DNA from: Paludisphaera rhizosphaerae
GTDB taxonomy: Bacteria > Planctomycetota > Planctomycetia > Isosphaerales > Isosphaeraceae
Reading direction: 5' to 3'
Assembly: GCF_011065895.1 (NCBI RefSeq)
Contig: NZ_JAALCR010000001.1
Location: 186,001-250,000 of the forward strand
Length of the DNA stretch: 64,000 nt
Part shown: one piece after another, positions 1-8,746 of the stretch
How positions within the stretch are numbered: position 1 is the stretch's first letter
Layout: each line of letters starts with the position of its first letter
Notes under the pieces: generated by a model
Database searches by the model: none
What the model was told of the DNA's origin: nothing
The model's input: the letters and a program-made list of their open reading frames with translations, nothing else
Position numbers and translations under genes: made by a program

Positions 1-2158
1 GGAAGCCGCGGCCGGGCCTCAGCGCGTAGCCGGCCAGGTTGAACCATCGCGACTCATGACGGGGGCTCTTGAGCCGCTGGTCGGCCAGGTCGCGGAGTGG
101 TTCCCAGAGGGCTCGCAGCGCGGAGGGCGGCCAGCCCTCGCGGGGGACGTCGAGCACCTCTTCCAGCCGCTTCACCAGCCGCGCAGGGCCGTCGTCGGCG
201 TTGGCCGCCGAGGCCGGAGCCTGGAACGCGGTCTGCACGGCGGCGACCGCAGCGTCGAGTTCGCCCTGTTCGACGACGATCCGGTCGGTCTCGACGTCGG
301 CGACGGTCTCACGCTTCTGGCCCCCTTCGGCGGCTCCGCGAAGCTGGATCTGGAGCCGCCAGCGTCGGTCGTCCGTTCGAGACTGGCACCAAAGCTCGAT
401 GGTCCCGACCTCGGTCACCCGAGCGGCGAGGTTGACGGCTGCGCGCTCGGCCTTAGCTTTCCGGCCGACGCGCATCAGGCTCTGGAGCGGGGGAAGCTCA
501 CGGATCGAGTCCGGGTCGGCCGCCACCAGATCGCCGGGGCGGTCGTCCGGGCGGACCGAGCTGCTGGCGAGCGGGAAGACGACGGGTTGTCCCATGAGCA
601 GGTCGAAGTCGCGATCCTTGATCTCGATCTCGTCCCCTTCCTCGGCGTCGCGAGGGACGACGCAGAGCCAGGGCTTGCCGGGCGTGTCGCTCTCGAGCCC
701 GACGTAGAACGACCGCGCGGTGCCGCCGCCGATGCGGATGCCGCCGCCTCGGCGGACGACCCCGTAGTAGGCCGCCCCATGGGCCACGGCCAGGTCGAGC
801 GAGACGTTCGTGAGCACTCGGGGCTCGTAAGGCGGCCCTGGGTCGTCGGTGAACCACGAGGCGACGACCTGGACCACACGGTCGCGGATCACGGCCGGCG
901 TCAGGGCGCCGCCGTTGAAGAGGATCGCATCTGGACGTGCGGGGCGATCGTCGGCGGCGTGGCCATCGGGACCGGCGGCGTGCGTTGGATGCCTGCGAAG
1001 AAAGGCCGAGAGATGCTTTGGGACGGCGGGATCGGCGACGAACGGCAGGCCGAATTCCTGAAGCCCCGACTTGGCCCCTCGCGTCGGCTCCTCGCCCCGG
1101 CCGACCGAGGGGAAGAAGCCGTCGAGTGCGATCCGACGCACCTCGTCGCGGGAAAGCTCCGACTGGATGCTGCCGCCGATGATCCGCGAGCCTCGGCCGG
1201 CGATCGTGACCGGCCAGCGCTCCGGAGCGGTCTGCCCCGGCGCGGCGGGGGCCAGCAGCTTCTCCTTGGCCGTCCGGCAGGCGAACCGCAGGGCGCTCCA
1301 TTGCTCGCCGTCAAGCTTAAGGCCTCCGAGCTTCCGCTCCACGTGATGGGCCAGCGCGAGGTCGATATTGTCGCCGCCCAGCATGAGGTGGTCGCCCACT
1401 GCGACGCGGCGGAAGCCCGGCCCGGTGGGGGTCTCGGCGACGGTGATCAGGCTGAAGTCCGTCGTGCCGCCGCCGATGTCGCAGACCAGAATCAACTCAC
1501 CGGCTCGGACCTCCTTCTGCCAGCGGTCCTGGTGCGTCACGATCCAGCAGTAGAACGCGGCTTGCGGCTCTTCCAGGAGCGTCACCGACTCCAGCCCGGC
1601 TTTCTTCGCCGCCGCCAGCGTCAACTCGCGGGCGGCCTCGTCGAAGGAAGCGGGGACCGTCAGGACGATCTCCTGCTTCTCCAGTCGGTGCGCTTCATCC
1701 CCCTTCGAAACGGCGTGGTTCCAGGCGTCGCGGATGTGGATGAGGTAGTCGGCCGAGGCCTCCACAGGCGAGATCTTCCGGACCTCCGGAGGCGCTCCCC
1801 AGGGGAGGATGGCCGCCTCGCGGTCGACGCCCGGGTGGCAGAGCCAGCTCTTGGCGCTGGAGACCAGCCGGCTCGGAACCTTCGCTCCCTGCCCTCGCGC
1901 GAACTCGCCGACGATCCGGCCTGAGCCGTCGCTCCAGGGGAGAGTCGCCGCGCCCGGCGGCAGTTCGGGCCCGCCGGCCAGGTAGACGAACGACGGCAGC
2001 ATCGCCCGAGGAGCGGTTTCAGCAGGCGCCACCAACTGCGGGACCTCGAACGCCCGGATGTCGGCTGCGGGCCGCTCCCTCCCCTTGGTGTCGACGTACG
2101 ACACCGCGCAGTTGGTGGTCCCCAGGTCGATCCCGACAATGTAACGTGATCGCGACAT
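1..2158 (-). CDS. Hsp70-family chaperone-like ATPase with start of DUF3731 domain (3' end outside window)
   Basis: A DnaK-like actin-fold ATPase; the family binds and hydrolyses ATP, but the client of this subfamily is unknown. The ATG at 2158-2156 begins MSRSRYIVGIDLGTTNCAV, the phosphate-1 loop, and a phosphate-2 loop (CDIGGGTTDFSLI) follows near 1470-1490. The frame is open for 719 codons to the window edge, well past the 604-codon length of the paralogue at 22237-24051. The last visible residues (W..LRDLADQ..SPRHESRWFNLAGYALRPG) look like the start of DUF3731, which marks the longer partner of the Hsp70/DUF2760/Hsp70 set known in many bacteria. The C-terminus is missing because of the window boundary, not because the gene is broken. 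The two paralogues share the N-terminal residues and the VSSAKSWL-type segment, so they are clear relatives. Confidence 0.9.
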   Translation of the reverse strand, partial: MSRSRYIVGIDLGTTNCAVSYVDTKGRERPAADIRAFEVPQLVAPAETAPRAMLPSFVYLAGGPELPPGAATLPWSDGSGRIVGEFARGQGAKVPSRLVSSAKSWLCHPGVDREAAILPWGAPPEVRKISPVEASADYLIHIRDAWNHAVSKGDEAHRLEKQEIVLTVPASFDEAARELTLAAAKKAGLESVTLLEEPQAAFYCWIVTHQDRWQKEVRAGELILVCDIGGGTTDFSLITVAETPTGPGFRRVAVGDHLMLGGDNIDLALAHHVERKLGGLKLDGEQWSALRFACRTAKEKLLAPAAPGQTAPERWPVTIAGRGSRIIGGSIQSELSRDEVRRIALDGFFPSVGRGEEPTRGAKSGLQEFGLPFVADPAVPKHLSAFLRRHPTHAAGPDGHAADDRPARPDAILFNGGALTPAVIRDRVVQVVASWFTDDPGPPYEPRVLTNVSLDLAVAHGAAYYGVVRRGGGIRIGGGTARSFYVGLESDTPGKPWLCVVPRDAEEGDEIEIKDRDFDLLMGQPVVFPLASSSVRPDDRPGDLVAADPDSIRELPPLQSLMRVGRKAKAERAAVNLAARVTEVGTIELWCQSRTDDRRWRLQIQLRGAAEGGQKRETVADVETDRIVVEQGELDAAVAAVQTAFQAPASAANADDGPARLVKRLEEVLDVPREGWPPSALRALWEPLRDLADQRLKSPRHESRWFNLAGYALRPGRGF

Positions 2159-2278
2159 CCGCAGCCCTTCTCAACACCTACCAGGCGACGCTGTTACATG
2201 CAGCGCATGAACGATCGGGTCCATCATAGTCGCCCGCCTGCCCTGCTCCAACCGGACGGGCCGACGGGGTTCGCTCGC

Positions 2279-3346
2279 TCAGGCTGCTGAGCCGATCGCT
2301 CGAATCAACCGAGGCCGGACGACCGCCCAGACGCGATCCGGGCTGACCTCGTCGTGGCATTCGAGGCGGTCGCACGTTTTGAGGAAGCTCGGGGCGCACC
2401 AGACACAGCTTTTAACGACGGCGGCGCGAGGGCCGTACGGGCCCGTCAACCTCGGCTCGGTGCAGGTGTAGATCCCGACCACCGACGCCCCCGCCGCGGC
2501 CGCCAGGTGGAGCGGTCCCGTGTCGTTGGAGAGGTAGACGTCGGCCCGTCGCGATAGCGCGCCCAACTGCAGGAGCGTGGTCGAGCCGCAGAGATCCAGC
2601 ACGGGCGTTCGACCAAGGCTCGCGCGCAGGCTGTCGACCAGTTCGCGATCCTCGGGCGCCCCTACAGCCACGATCCCCGCGCCGAATTCGGCGACCGCTC
2701 GCCGAGCGACCTCGGCAAAGTGTTCTACCGGCCAGCGCTTGGTCGCCCAACGCGACCCGGCGTTCAGCACGAGCGTCGGGCGGGGCGTTCCTGCGAGCGT
2801 TTCGTCGGCCCAGCTCTCGTCTTCTGCGCTAATCGGTAGGGTGAACTCAGGTTCGGAAGGATGACCGCCCAGGGCCTCGGCCACGATCATCACCCGGTCG
2901 ACGGCGTGGACCTCCGTCCGAGCCGCGTCGACGCAGTGGGTGTAAAACCATCGTGCCCCCTCGCGTGCGTCCTGAAGGCCGACGCGAACCGGGGCCCGCG
3001 TTGCGGCCGTCATGAGGCCGGAGCGTAGCAGACCCTGCAGGTCGATCGTCAGATCGAACCGTTCCTGCGCAAGAGTCCGACAGAGGCGCGATAGCCCTCG
3101 CACCCCCTTCACCGAGATCCCCGAAGGCCCCTTGTCGTAGGGAATCACCCGGTCCAGATCAGCCCGGTTCTCCAGCAGGCTTCGGAACGACCCGGCGACC
3201 ACCCAGCTCAGGTGGGCGTCTGGCCATAGTCTGCGAAGCTCCGGGAGGATAGGTAAAGAATGGACGACGTCGCCGAGTGAGCTGGGTTTGATGATGCAGA
3301 TCCGCCTCGGCGGCCTTCGCGCGAGGATTTCCGACAACGATCCCAT
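2279..3346 (-). CDS. Glycosyltransferase family 9 (heptosyltransferase-like)
   Basis: Probable heptosyltransferase of the ADP-heptose:LPS family (GT9), a GT-B enzyme adding sugars to lipopolysaccharide core at the inner face of the cytoplasmic membrane. The N-terminal motif RICIIKPSSLGDVVHSLP is the family acceptor-side signature. The C-terminal SNDTGPLHLAAAAG block is the nucleotide-sugar site. I chose the ATG at 3346 (MGSLSEILARRPP), giving 355 residues, because the Rossmann start follows at the usual distance; a TTG 72 bases upstream would also be open. The exact sugar and acceptor cannot be read from the sequence. It is divergent from the hydrolase at 3446. With the LptB- and LptD-like proteins in this window it fits an LPS-bearing outer membrane. 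Confidence 0.88.
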   Translation of the reverse strand: MGSLSEILARRPPRRICIIKPSSLGDVVHSLPILPELRRLWPDAHLSWVVAGSFRSLLENRADLDRVIPYDKGPSGISVKGVRGLSRLCRTLAQERFDLTIDLQGLLRSGLMTAATRAPVRVGLQDAREGARWFYTHCVDAARTEVHAVDRVMIVAEALGGHPSEPEFTLPISAEDESWADETLAGTPRPTLVLNAGSRWATKRWPVEHFAEVARRAVAEFGAGIVAVGAPEDRELVDSLRASLGRTPVLDLCGSTTLLQLGALSRRADVYLSNDTGPLHLAAAAGASVVGIYTCTEPRLTGPYGPRAAVVKSCVWCAPSFLKTCDRLECHDEVSPDRVWAVVRPRLIRAIGSAA

Positions 3347-3445
3347 GGCCGGGAGACTCCGTTTCCCGTAACTTCCGAAAGGGGGCCGCAGCCTATCTCG
3401 GACCCCGATTCCCGACAACCCGGCTTTCGCACGGAGGCCCCGCCG

Positions 3446-4429
3446 ATGTTCGTCGCCTCGTTGCTCTTAGGAACGATCCTCGGGCTCGCCCCTCCCGAGC
3501 GCGGCGAGGTCGAGTTCCGGCCTGGTCCTCGCGAAGTCGAGGTCCCGGAGCGCTTCCGGTTGGAGCCGGCGACGTTCGCGTTCGAACGGACGCTGGTCTA
3601 CGACGCCGGCCGGTACACGGTGTCAAAGCTGACGTTCCCTTCGCCGATCACGTCCCCCGACGAGGCCAACAACACAGTCCACGCCGAGTTCTTCGATCCC
3701 GTCGGCTTTCCCGGCAAGCGGCCGGCGGTGGTCGTGCTGCACATCCTGGGCTCGGACTTTCCGCTGTCTCGCTACCTGGCCGCGCGGCTGGCCGACCGGG
3801 GCGTCGCGGCCCTCTTCGTGAAGCTGCCGTACTACGGCGAGCGTCGTCCGTTGAACGGGCCGGGGCCAGTCCCCCGCAAGTTCCTTTCGGAGGACATCGA
3901 GCGGACGATGAACTCGATGCGACAGGGCGTCTGCGATGTCCGTCGCGCCCTGCGTTGGCTGGCTTCGCGCCCCAATATCGACCCGGAACGACTGGGGATG
4001 ACCGGAATCAGCCTGGGCGGAATCGTCTCCTCAATCGTGACCTCCGTGGATCCCGACGTGCAGACTGCCGCGCTGCTGCTGGCGGGGGGGGATCTGGCGA
4101 AAGTCCTCTGGGAAATGCCCGAGACGGCTCCCTTCCGCGAGTCGTGGACGGCGTCTGGCAAAACCATGGCTGACCTGAAGGCTCTCACCGACCCCTACGA
4201 TCCACTGACCTACGCGCGGGGGATGGCCGGAAAGAAGGTGCTCATGATCGCCGGCTCGGTCGATGAAGTGATCCCGCCAGCGTCAGCCCAGGCGCTTTGG
4301 GAAACCGCGGGAAAGCCGGAGATTCTCTGGTACGAGTGCGGCCATTACTCCGCCGCGGGCTATTTGCTGCCGGGGATCCGAAGGGCCGTGGAGTTCCTGG
4401 GAGGCGAGCCTCCGCCGCCGTCGCCCTGA
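3446..4429 (+). CDS. Alpha/beta hydrolase, probably exported
   Basis: Serine hydrolase of the alpha/beta fold, nearest in look to dienelactone-hydrolase or acetyl-xylan-esterase types; substrate unknown. The 327-residue protein begins with a short hydrophobic stretch (MFVASLLLGTILGLA) that could be a signal peptide. The nucleophile elbow is GISLGG (GxSxG), near residue 191. A later GSVDEVIPP supplies the expected acidic residue region, and CGHYSAAGY the probable catalytic histidine. DNA around 4084 carries a run of eight G bases inside the LLLAGGDL coding segment, but the frame runs through it intact. It is divergent from the GT9 gene, with about 100 bp between the starts. Confidence 0.8.
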   Translation: MFVASLLLGTILGLAPPERGEVEFRPGPREVEVPERFRLEPATFAFERTLVYDAGRYTVSKLTFPSPITSPDEANNTVHAEFFDPVGFPGKRPAVVVLHILGSDFPLSRYLAARLADRGVAALFVKLPYYGERRPLNGPGPVPRKFLSEDIERTMNSMRQGVCDVRRALRWLASRPNIDPERLGMTGISLGGIVSSIVTSVDPDVQTAALLLAGGDLAKVLWEMPETAPFRESWTASGKTMADLKALTDPYDPLTYARGMAGKKVLMIAGSVDEVIPPASAQALWETAGKPEILWYECGHYSAAGYLLPGIRRAVEFLGGEPPPPSP

Positions 4430-4532
4430 CGCGGGCGGTCGCGATTGTCAGATCAGGCGCGCGGGGTTATCCTGCGCCGCGATCGAGTCATTTAGCTGAG
4501 CGTTCGTAACATGGTGCGGAAAGGGTCATAAC

Positions 4533-4946
4533 ATGGCGGCCTCCGTCACGAGCGTCTTTCTCTACGTGAAGGACGTTCGCCGTTCACTGGAATTCTATAA
4601 CGAGGTCGTCGGCGCTGAGGTCGTGCAGGTCCACGCCGAGCAGGAGAACGGCCCCTTCGCGCTGGCTATCCTGCGGATCGACGCGTTTACGATCATGCTG
4701 CACGCCCAGGACGCACACACCGAGGAGTTCGCCGACACCCGTCTGGGCGTCGGCATTCATCTCCAACTTCAGGTCGACGACGTCGACGCCTTCTATCAGA
4801 AGTGCATCGACGAGGGAGCAATGCTCAGCGTCTCCGGCGAGCCGGCCGACCAGGAATGGGGCTGGCGCGAGTTCGCGCTTCGCGATCCCGACGGCTTCGT
4901 CTGGTCGGTCTATCAAGACAAGTCCGAAGGTCAGTGGACCGGCTGA
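4533..4946 (+). CDS. VOC-family (glyoxalase/bleomycin-resistance-like) protein
   Basis: Vicinal-oxygen-chelate fold protein of 137 residues. It opens with SVFLYVKDVRRSLEFYNEVV, the first beta-alpha-beta unit of this fold, and closes with FALRDPDGFVWSVYQ, where the glutamate/aspartate metal ligand region and final strand usually lie. HLQLQVDDVDAFYQK forms the second half. Members range from glyoxalase I to antibiotic-binding proteins and many of unknown role, so no substrate is claimed. Its last 16 bases overlap, tail to tail, the end of the rsmE gene on the other strand. Confidence 0.85.
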   Translation: MAASVTSVFLYVKDVRRSLEFYNEVVGAEVVQVHAEQENGPFALAILRIDAFTIMLHAQDAHTEEFADTRLGVGIHLQLQVDDVDAFYQKCIDEGAMLSVSGEPADQEWGWREFALRDPDGFVWSVYQDKSEGQWTG

Positions 4947-5641
4947 ACCCGGGCCAGAACCGCCGCCGCGCCGGCGACCGCCGCGGTTTCGACTCGAAGG
5001 ATCGGCGCGGCGAGTCGAACGGCCGTCCAGCCTCGCTTGATCGCCGTCGCCACCTCGTCCTCGGTCAGACCTCCTTCCGGCCCGATGACGAGCCGGACCG
5101 AATCGCCCGATCGGATCGCCGGCCAGGCGGAAGGTTCCGCTCCCGAAGGATCGGCGAGCAAGCGGACGCCCCCGTCTCGGCCGAGGAAGTCCAGGAGCCC
5201 TTCCGGAGCGCCCAGTTCCATGAGCCGGTTCCGCCCCGACTGCTTGGACGCCTCGATGATCGCCCGGCGTAGGCGATCCAGTTTCGATCCGCGTGGATCG
5301 ACGACCGATCGGGCCGTGGCAAGCGGGACGACGCGCGCCACCCCCAACTCGACGGCTTTCTCGACCAACCAATCGAATCGGTCCCCCTTGGGAACGGCCG
5401 CACCGATCTCGATGGCGACTGCCGCCGGCCGGTCGGGGAGCGGGGAGCCTTCGGCCTCCAGTGCGGCCGTTTTGCCGGTCTCGACAACCCTTGCGGCTGT
5501 GGCGGCCCCCCGACCGTCGAAAACCTCCACGAGATCCCCCACGCCGTGCCGGCAGACTCGGACGAGATGCTTGGATTCGTCGGCGTCGAGACGATAGCGA
5601 CCATCGATCGGAGGCTCGGGGCAGTAAAAGCGCTGGGACAC
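4931..5641 (-). CDS. rsmE: 16S rRNA m3U1498 methyltransferase RsmE
   Basis: SPOUT-class methyltransferase that methylates N3 of U1498 in 16S rRNA using S-adenosylmethionine. The N-terminal PUA-like part reads SQRFYCPEPPIDG...HLVRVCRHGVGD. The C-terminal knot carries LVIGPEGGLTEDEV and the trailing LAAPILRVETAAVAG, both family hallmarks. I start it at GTG 5641-5639 (V-SQRFYC), giving 236 residues, the normal length; the frame is open further upstream but that sequence is unlike the family. The gene converges on and overlaps the VOC gene by 16 bp. Its start lies 56 bp from the divergent ATPase gene at 5698. Confidence 0.92.
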   Translation of the reverse strand: MSQRFYCPEPPIDGRYRLDADESKHLVRVCRHGVGDLVEVFDGRGAATAARVVETGKTAALEAEGSPLPDRPAAVAIEIGAAVPKGDRFDWLVEKAVELGVARVVPLATARSVVDPRGSKLDRLRRAIIEASKQSGRNRLMELGAPEGLLDFLGRDGGVRLLADPSGAEPSAWPAIRSGDSVRLVIGPEGGLTEDEVATAIKRGWTAVRLAAPILRVETAAVAGAAAVLARVQPVH

Positions 5642-5697
5642 GATCGGACCTCGGCCAGTGGAAGGAATCCGGTATCGTGATTTTAGAGAGCGGGAGC

Positions 5698-6444
5698 ATG
5701 TGGCGACACTGGGGGCTGGACCGAGACCCCTTCCTCGGCCCGTCGCGATTCGTTCCCCTGGCGGAGCATCGCGAGGCCGTCGAACGTCTGCGGTACACGG
5801 TCGAGGCCGGCCAGCCTCTCGCCTGGCTGACGGGCGGCGAGGGGCTCGGGAAATCGATCGTGCTGCGACAGGCTCTCGCGGAAATCCGTCGTGCGGACCG
5901 TCGGATCGTGCTCGTCGAGAATCCAGTCGACGCCCCCTCGCTCTGGAGGATGTTGGCCGATCAGATCGAGGGGAAGATCGGTCCCGCGACGGAACGAGCC
6001 GAGACCTGGATACGCCTGGAACGTGCGGCCAAGGTCTGTACGATCCAGGGCAGGCGACTCGTGCTTGCAATCGACGGCGGAGAAGGGCTCGATCGTGGCG
6101 ACCTCCAACGGCTGGCCCGGCTCGAGGGGGCGACGATTCTGCTGGCCCAGCGCGATCCTGACGTGAGCGCGGCGCCGTGGACGCTCGCGATCCGACTACG
6201 GCCTCTTACCCGTTCCGATGCAGAGAACTACCTGACTGCTCGCTTGGCGGCCGTGGGCTGTCGTGAGCCCATCTTCACCCCGAGGGCCGTCGTCCGTCTC
6301 CACGCCGCGGCGCGGGGCGTACCCCGAGGCATGAACCAGTTAGCCTCAATGGCCTTGATCGCGGCGGCGATGAGGGGGATGGAAGCCGTTTCGTCGGAGG
6401 TCGTCGACGGTGTCGCCCTCGAATGCCGGGCGGCCGGCGATTGA
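5698..6444 (+). CDS. ExeA/GspA-like AAA ATPase
   Basis: P-loop ATPase of the ExeA/TniB-like type, 248 residues. It opens WGLDRDPFLGPSR, the usual lead-in of ExeA-like proteins (compare 'GL...PF'). Walker A TGGEGLGKS is at residues 45-53 and a Walker B-like strand LVLAIDGGEG at about 121-130. The lid region LRPLTRSDAENYLTARL resembles the sensor-2 part of this group, followed by GVPRGMNQLASMALI. Relatives assemble secretion machinery or act with transposition proteins; no secretin, GspB or transposase gene is adjacent, so the role is open. The start codon is the ATG after GGGAGC at 5692-5697. Confidence 0.8.
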   Translation: MWRHWGLDRDPFLGPSRFVPLAEHREAVERLRYTVEAGQPLAWLTGGEGLGKSIVLRQALAEIRRADRRIVLVENPVDAPSLWRMLADQIEGKIGPATERAETWIRLERAAKVCTIQGRRLVLAIDGGEGLDRGDLQRLARLEGATILLAQRDPDVSAAPWTLAIRLRPLTRSDAENYLTARLAAVGCREPIFTPRAVVRLHAAARGVPRGMNQLASMALIAAAMRGMEAVSSEVVDGVALECRAAGD

Positions 6445-6553
6445 TTTGGACCGCGCCGGTCGGGGTGGATGGAGGACGACTTTCGGTGCTACAATGACCT
6501 TGGCCAGAAATCTCCGCCCGAACGTCGTATCCCCTGCCAGGATCCCCCCCCAG

Positions 6554-7090
6554 ATGAATGAAACGCCGATCCCGCTCCGCGACCCGGCGAAGGCCGCTTT
6601 CCTCGCCTGGCTCGTCCCCGGCCTGGGGCACTACTACCAGGGCCGCACGGGGAAGGCGTGGCTGTACGCAATTTGCATCCTGGGGCTGTACGCCGTCGGC
6701 TTCTATCTGGGCGAAGGCAAGAACGTCTACTGGCGCTGGGTCAGCCCGTTCAACACCGACAAATTCATGCTCCACTATGTGGGCCAGTTCTTCGTCGGCC
6801 TCCCCGCCCTGCCGGCTCTGATTCAGGCGACGATTCACCACTTCAGCCCGGATTCGAACTTCCTCGGGGGCTTCATGGCCGAGCCCTCGACCAACGTGTT
6901 GAACGCACTCCTCGACAAGGGGAAGCCCTACGAGATCGGCCTGATCTACACGACGGTCGCCGGTCTGCTCAACGTCCTCGCGATCTACGACGCCTACGAA
7001 GGGCCCGCCTACGGAACCGGCGAGGAGCCCGAGGAAGCCCCGGCCGACCCTGCCCAGGCCGGCGCCGTCCAGGCGGGAGGTACGGCCTGA
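6554..7090 (+). CDS. Small membrane protein with TM2-like repeat, planctomycete DUF6677-like
   Basis: Integral membrane protein of 178 residues. The segment AAFLAWLVPGLGHYYQGRTG followed by AWLYAICILGLYAVGF resembles the TM2 domain pattern of a hydrophobic helix, GxGHxYxG turn and second helix. Two more hydrophobic stretches lie near FVGLPALPALIQ and IYTTVAGLLNVLAI, and the tail is acidic and alanine/proline rich. I recall similar proteins in planctomycetes classed as DUF6677, but this is from memory. The ATG at 6554 is preferred over the 48-codon-longer reading, whose extra part is not protein-like. Its stop overlaps the next start (TGATG), so the two are probably translated together. Confidence 0.72.
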   Translation: MNETPIPLRDPAKAAFLAWLVPGLGHYYQGRTGKAWLYAICILGLYAVGFYLGEGKNVYWRWVSPFNTDKFMLHYVGQFFVGLPALPALIQATIHHFSPDSNFLGGFMAEPSTNVLNALLDKGKPYEIGLIYTTVAGLLNVLAIYDAYEGPAYGTGEEPEEAPADPAQAGAVQAGGTA

Positions 7091-7278
7091 TGAACGCTCC
7101 CTCGAACGTCTACTGGCTGATCCTGCCGTTGGTCGTCGCGATCAGCCTGGTCTACACGGCCTCGCGCTACGAGTCCTGGCCTGTGATCTGGTTCCGATCG
7201 CTGCGTCTCTGCCTCTGGATTCTCGCGGCCCTCATCGGAACCACGGCCGTTCTGCTGCTGGTCAACACTCAGAGCTGA
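7090..7278 (+). CDS. Small two-helix membrane protein
   Basis: A 62-residue protein beginning MNAPSNVYWLILPLVVAIS, with a second hydrophobic helix LWILAALIGTTAVLLLV at its end. Between them lies an aromatic and basic stretch (TASRYESWPVIWFRSLR). The start shares one base with the upstream stop (TGATG), which argues for translational coupling with the TM2-like protein and for a real gene despite its size. It converges with and overlaps by 17 bp the membrane protein gene on the minus strand. No family recognised. Confidence 0.7.
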   Translation: MNAPSNVYWLILPLVVAISLVYTASRYESWPVIWFRSLRLCLWILAALIGTTAVLLLVNTQS

Positions 7279-8746
7279 CCGATTCCGACGCGGCTTTCGC
7301 CCGCATTGGCCAGAGCAGCCAGGCCGCGCTCACCATCTGGAACAGGATCAGCGGCGCGAACTGGAGCCACTGCCAGCTGGGCGATAGCCTCGCCACGCTC
7401 CTGCCACCGATCAGCCCGCCAAGATTCCTGGTGAACCGCTCGCCGATCCACCATGTCGGCCTGGGATCGCCCTTCCAGAGCGGCCAAACGGCCTCCATCA
7501 GCGGGTCGAGCACGTCCTGAGGCAGCCGTGCGCCCACCCCCTGGAAGAGGAGCATCAGGACAGCGCCAGCCAGCGTCAGTAAGACGGCCAGCGACCACGC
7601 GGCCTGTTTCCAACGTCCGGCCTCCGCGAGGACCGCAGCCACCGGAATCATCGCGAACGGCAGCAGGGGGACCAGCAGTCGAGGCCCCGTCGACCATCCA
7701 CCAGACCACTCGGGATAGCTGAGGTTGACCAGAAAGACCGCCGCCGACGCCGCCAGCGAGACGATCGCCGTCCCCCGGCGACGACCGGCAAGCAGTAAAA
7801 CCCAACCCGGCGCCGCCAGCGCCAGGATCGGCGCGTAGAAGAGCAGGCCGCGATGTCGCCCCCAGATCAGGGCCAGCGCTCGACTCCAGTCTGGCTTTCC
7901 CAGTCCCAGTGGATTCGCCCGGCTATGCACCTTGGCGAACTGGTCGGTGGCGTGATGGAAATACCCCATGTCGAGCGGGCCGCCGAACGCCAGCATGTTG
8001 TACACGACGAGCAGCAAGGCCGGCAGGAAGGCCCCGAGGCCGAAGTAGACCAACGCTTCCCACTTTCGAAATCGCGCGATGCACTGGCCCAACAGGTAGA
8101 ACCCCAGAATCGCGGAGACCGGGCCGACTTGAAGCTCGATGACTGCTGCGTAGGAGGCCAGCAGGCCGGCGAGGAAGACCCAGAGGCCGTCACGGCGGGG
8201 CGACTTGCGAGATAGTAGCGCGAACGAGGCGATCAGGGCGAAGGCTGACGCCTGATGCCCGTAGGCCAGGGTCGCGTAGACGTACGCGGGCGTCGCCAAC
8301 CCATACGCCAGGGCGACCAGGACGGCGGCCCGTCGTGAGCAGCCCAGGTCGCGAGCGATCCCCATCAGCACGACGGCCGCGGCCGCCGTCAACGCGCCGG
8401 AAGTCGCGAGCGTCACCCCATAGTCGGCCGGCCAGTAGGCCAGCGCGCGACCTCCCAAAGGGTGTGGCGGTACGCCGCGCGCGTAACGCTCGAGCACATA
8501 GGGAGCCGTGGCGAGGAACGGGTAGCCCGGAAGCTTGTCGCTGTAGAAATGTCCCCGAAAGTAGGCCTTGTCGCCGGTCTGGCCATCCAGTCCGTCGATT
8601 GAGAGCGTGCCTCGGTCGACCAGTGAGTAAGCCAGCATCAACCGGCTGGCGGTGTTCCAGTCGCGCGAGTGCCAGAAATAGGCGTAGCTCGTCAGCAGGA
8701 CGAGAAAGACGCCGACCCTCGCCCGGGTCCAGGCTCGATCCATCAA
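7262..8746 (-). CDS. Polytopic membrane protein, GT39/ArnT-like glycosyltransferase candidate
   Basis: A 494-residue protein with about ten or more hydrophobic helices, consistent with the GT-C superfamily that transfers sugars from lipid carriers on the outer side of the membrane. After the first helix comes a periplasmic-type loop with RLMLAYSLVDRGTLSIDG and SDKLPGYPFLATAPYVL; the DKLPGYP element recalls the D-K-PP/PG region of this superfamily. Substrates are not predictable. The start ATG overlaps the stop of the gene upstream (ATGA at 8743-8746), so both are likely expressed as one unit. Its 3' end overlaps the small membrane gene by 17 bp. Confidence 0.72.
   Translation of the reverse strand: MMDRAWTRARVGVFLVLLTSYAYFWHSRDWNTASRLMLAYSLVDRGTLSIDGLDGQTGDKAYFRGHFYSDKLPGYPFLATAPYVLERYARGVPPHPLGGRALAYWPADYGVTLATSGALTAAAAVVLMGIARDLGCSRRAAVLVALAYGLATPAYVYATLAYGHQASAFALIASFALLSRKSPRRDGLWVFLAGLLASYAAVIELQVGPVSAILGFYLLGQCIARFRKWEALVYFGLGAFLPALLLVVYNMLAFGGPLDMGYFHHATDQFAKVHSRANPLGLGKPDWSRALALIWGRHRGLLFYAPILALAAPGWVLLLAGRRRGTAIVSLAASAAVFLVNLSYPEWSGGWSTGPRLLVPLLPFAMIPVAAVLAEAGRWKQAAWSLAVLLTLAGAVLMLLFQGVGARLPQDVLDPLMEAVWPLWKGDPRPTWWIGERFTRNLGGLIGGRSVARLSPSWQWLQFAPLILFQMVSAAWLLWPMRAKAASESVSSEC

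Noticed and set aside
56-1924. 622-codon plus-strand frame
   Set aside because: Antisense of the Hsp70 gene, whose phosphate loops are unmistakable.
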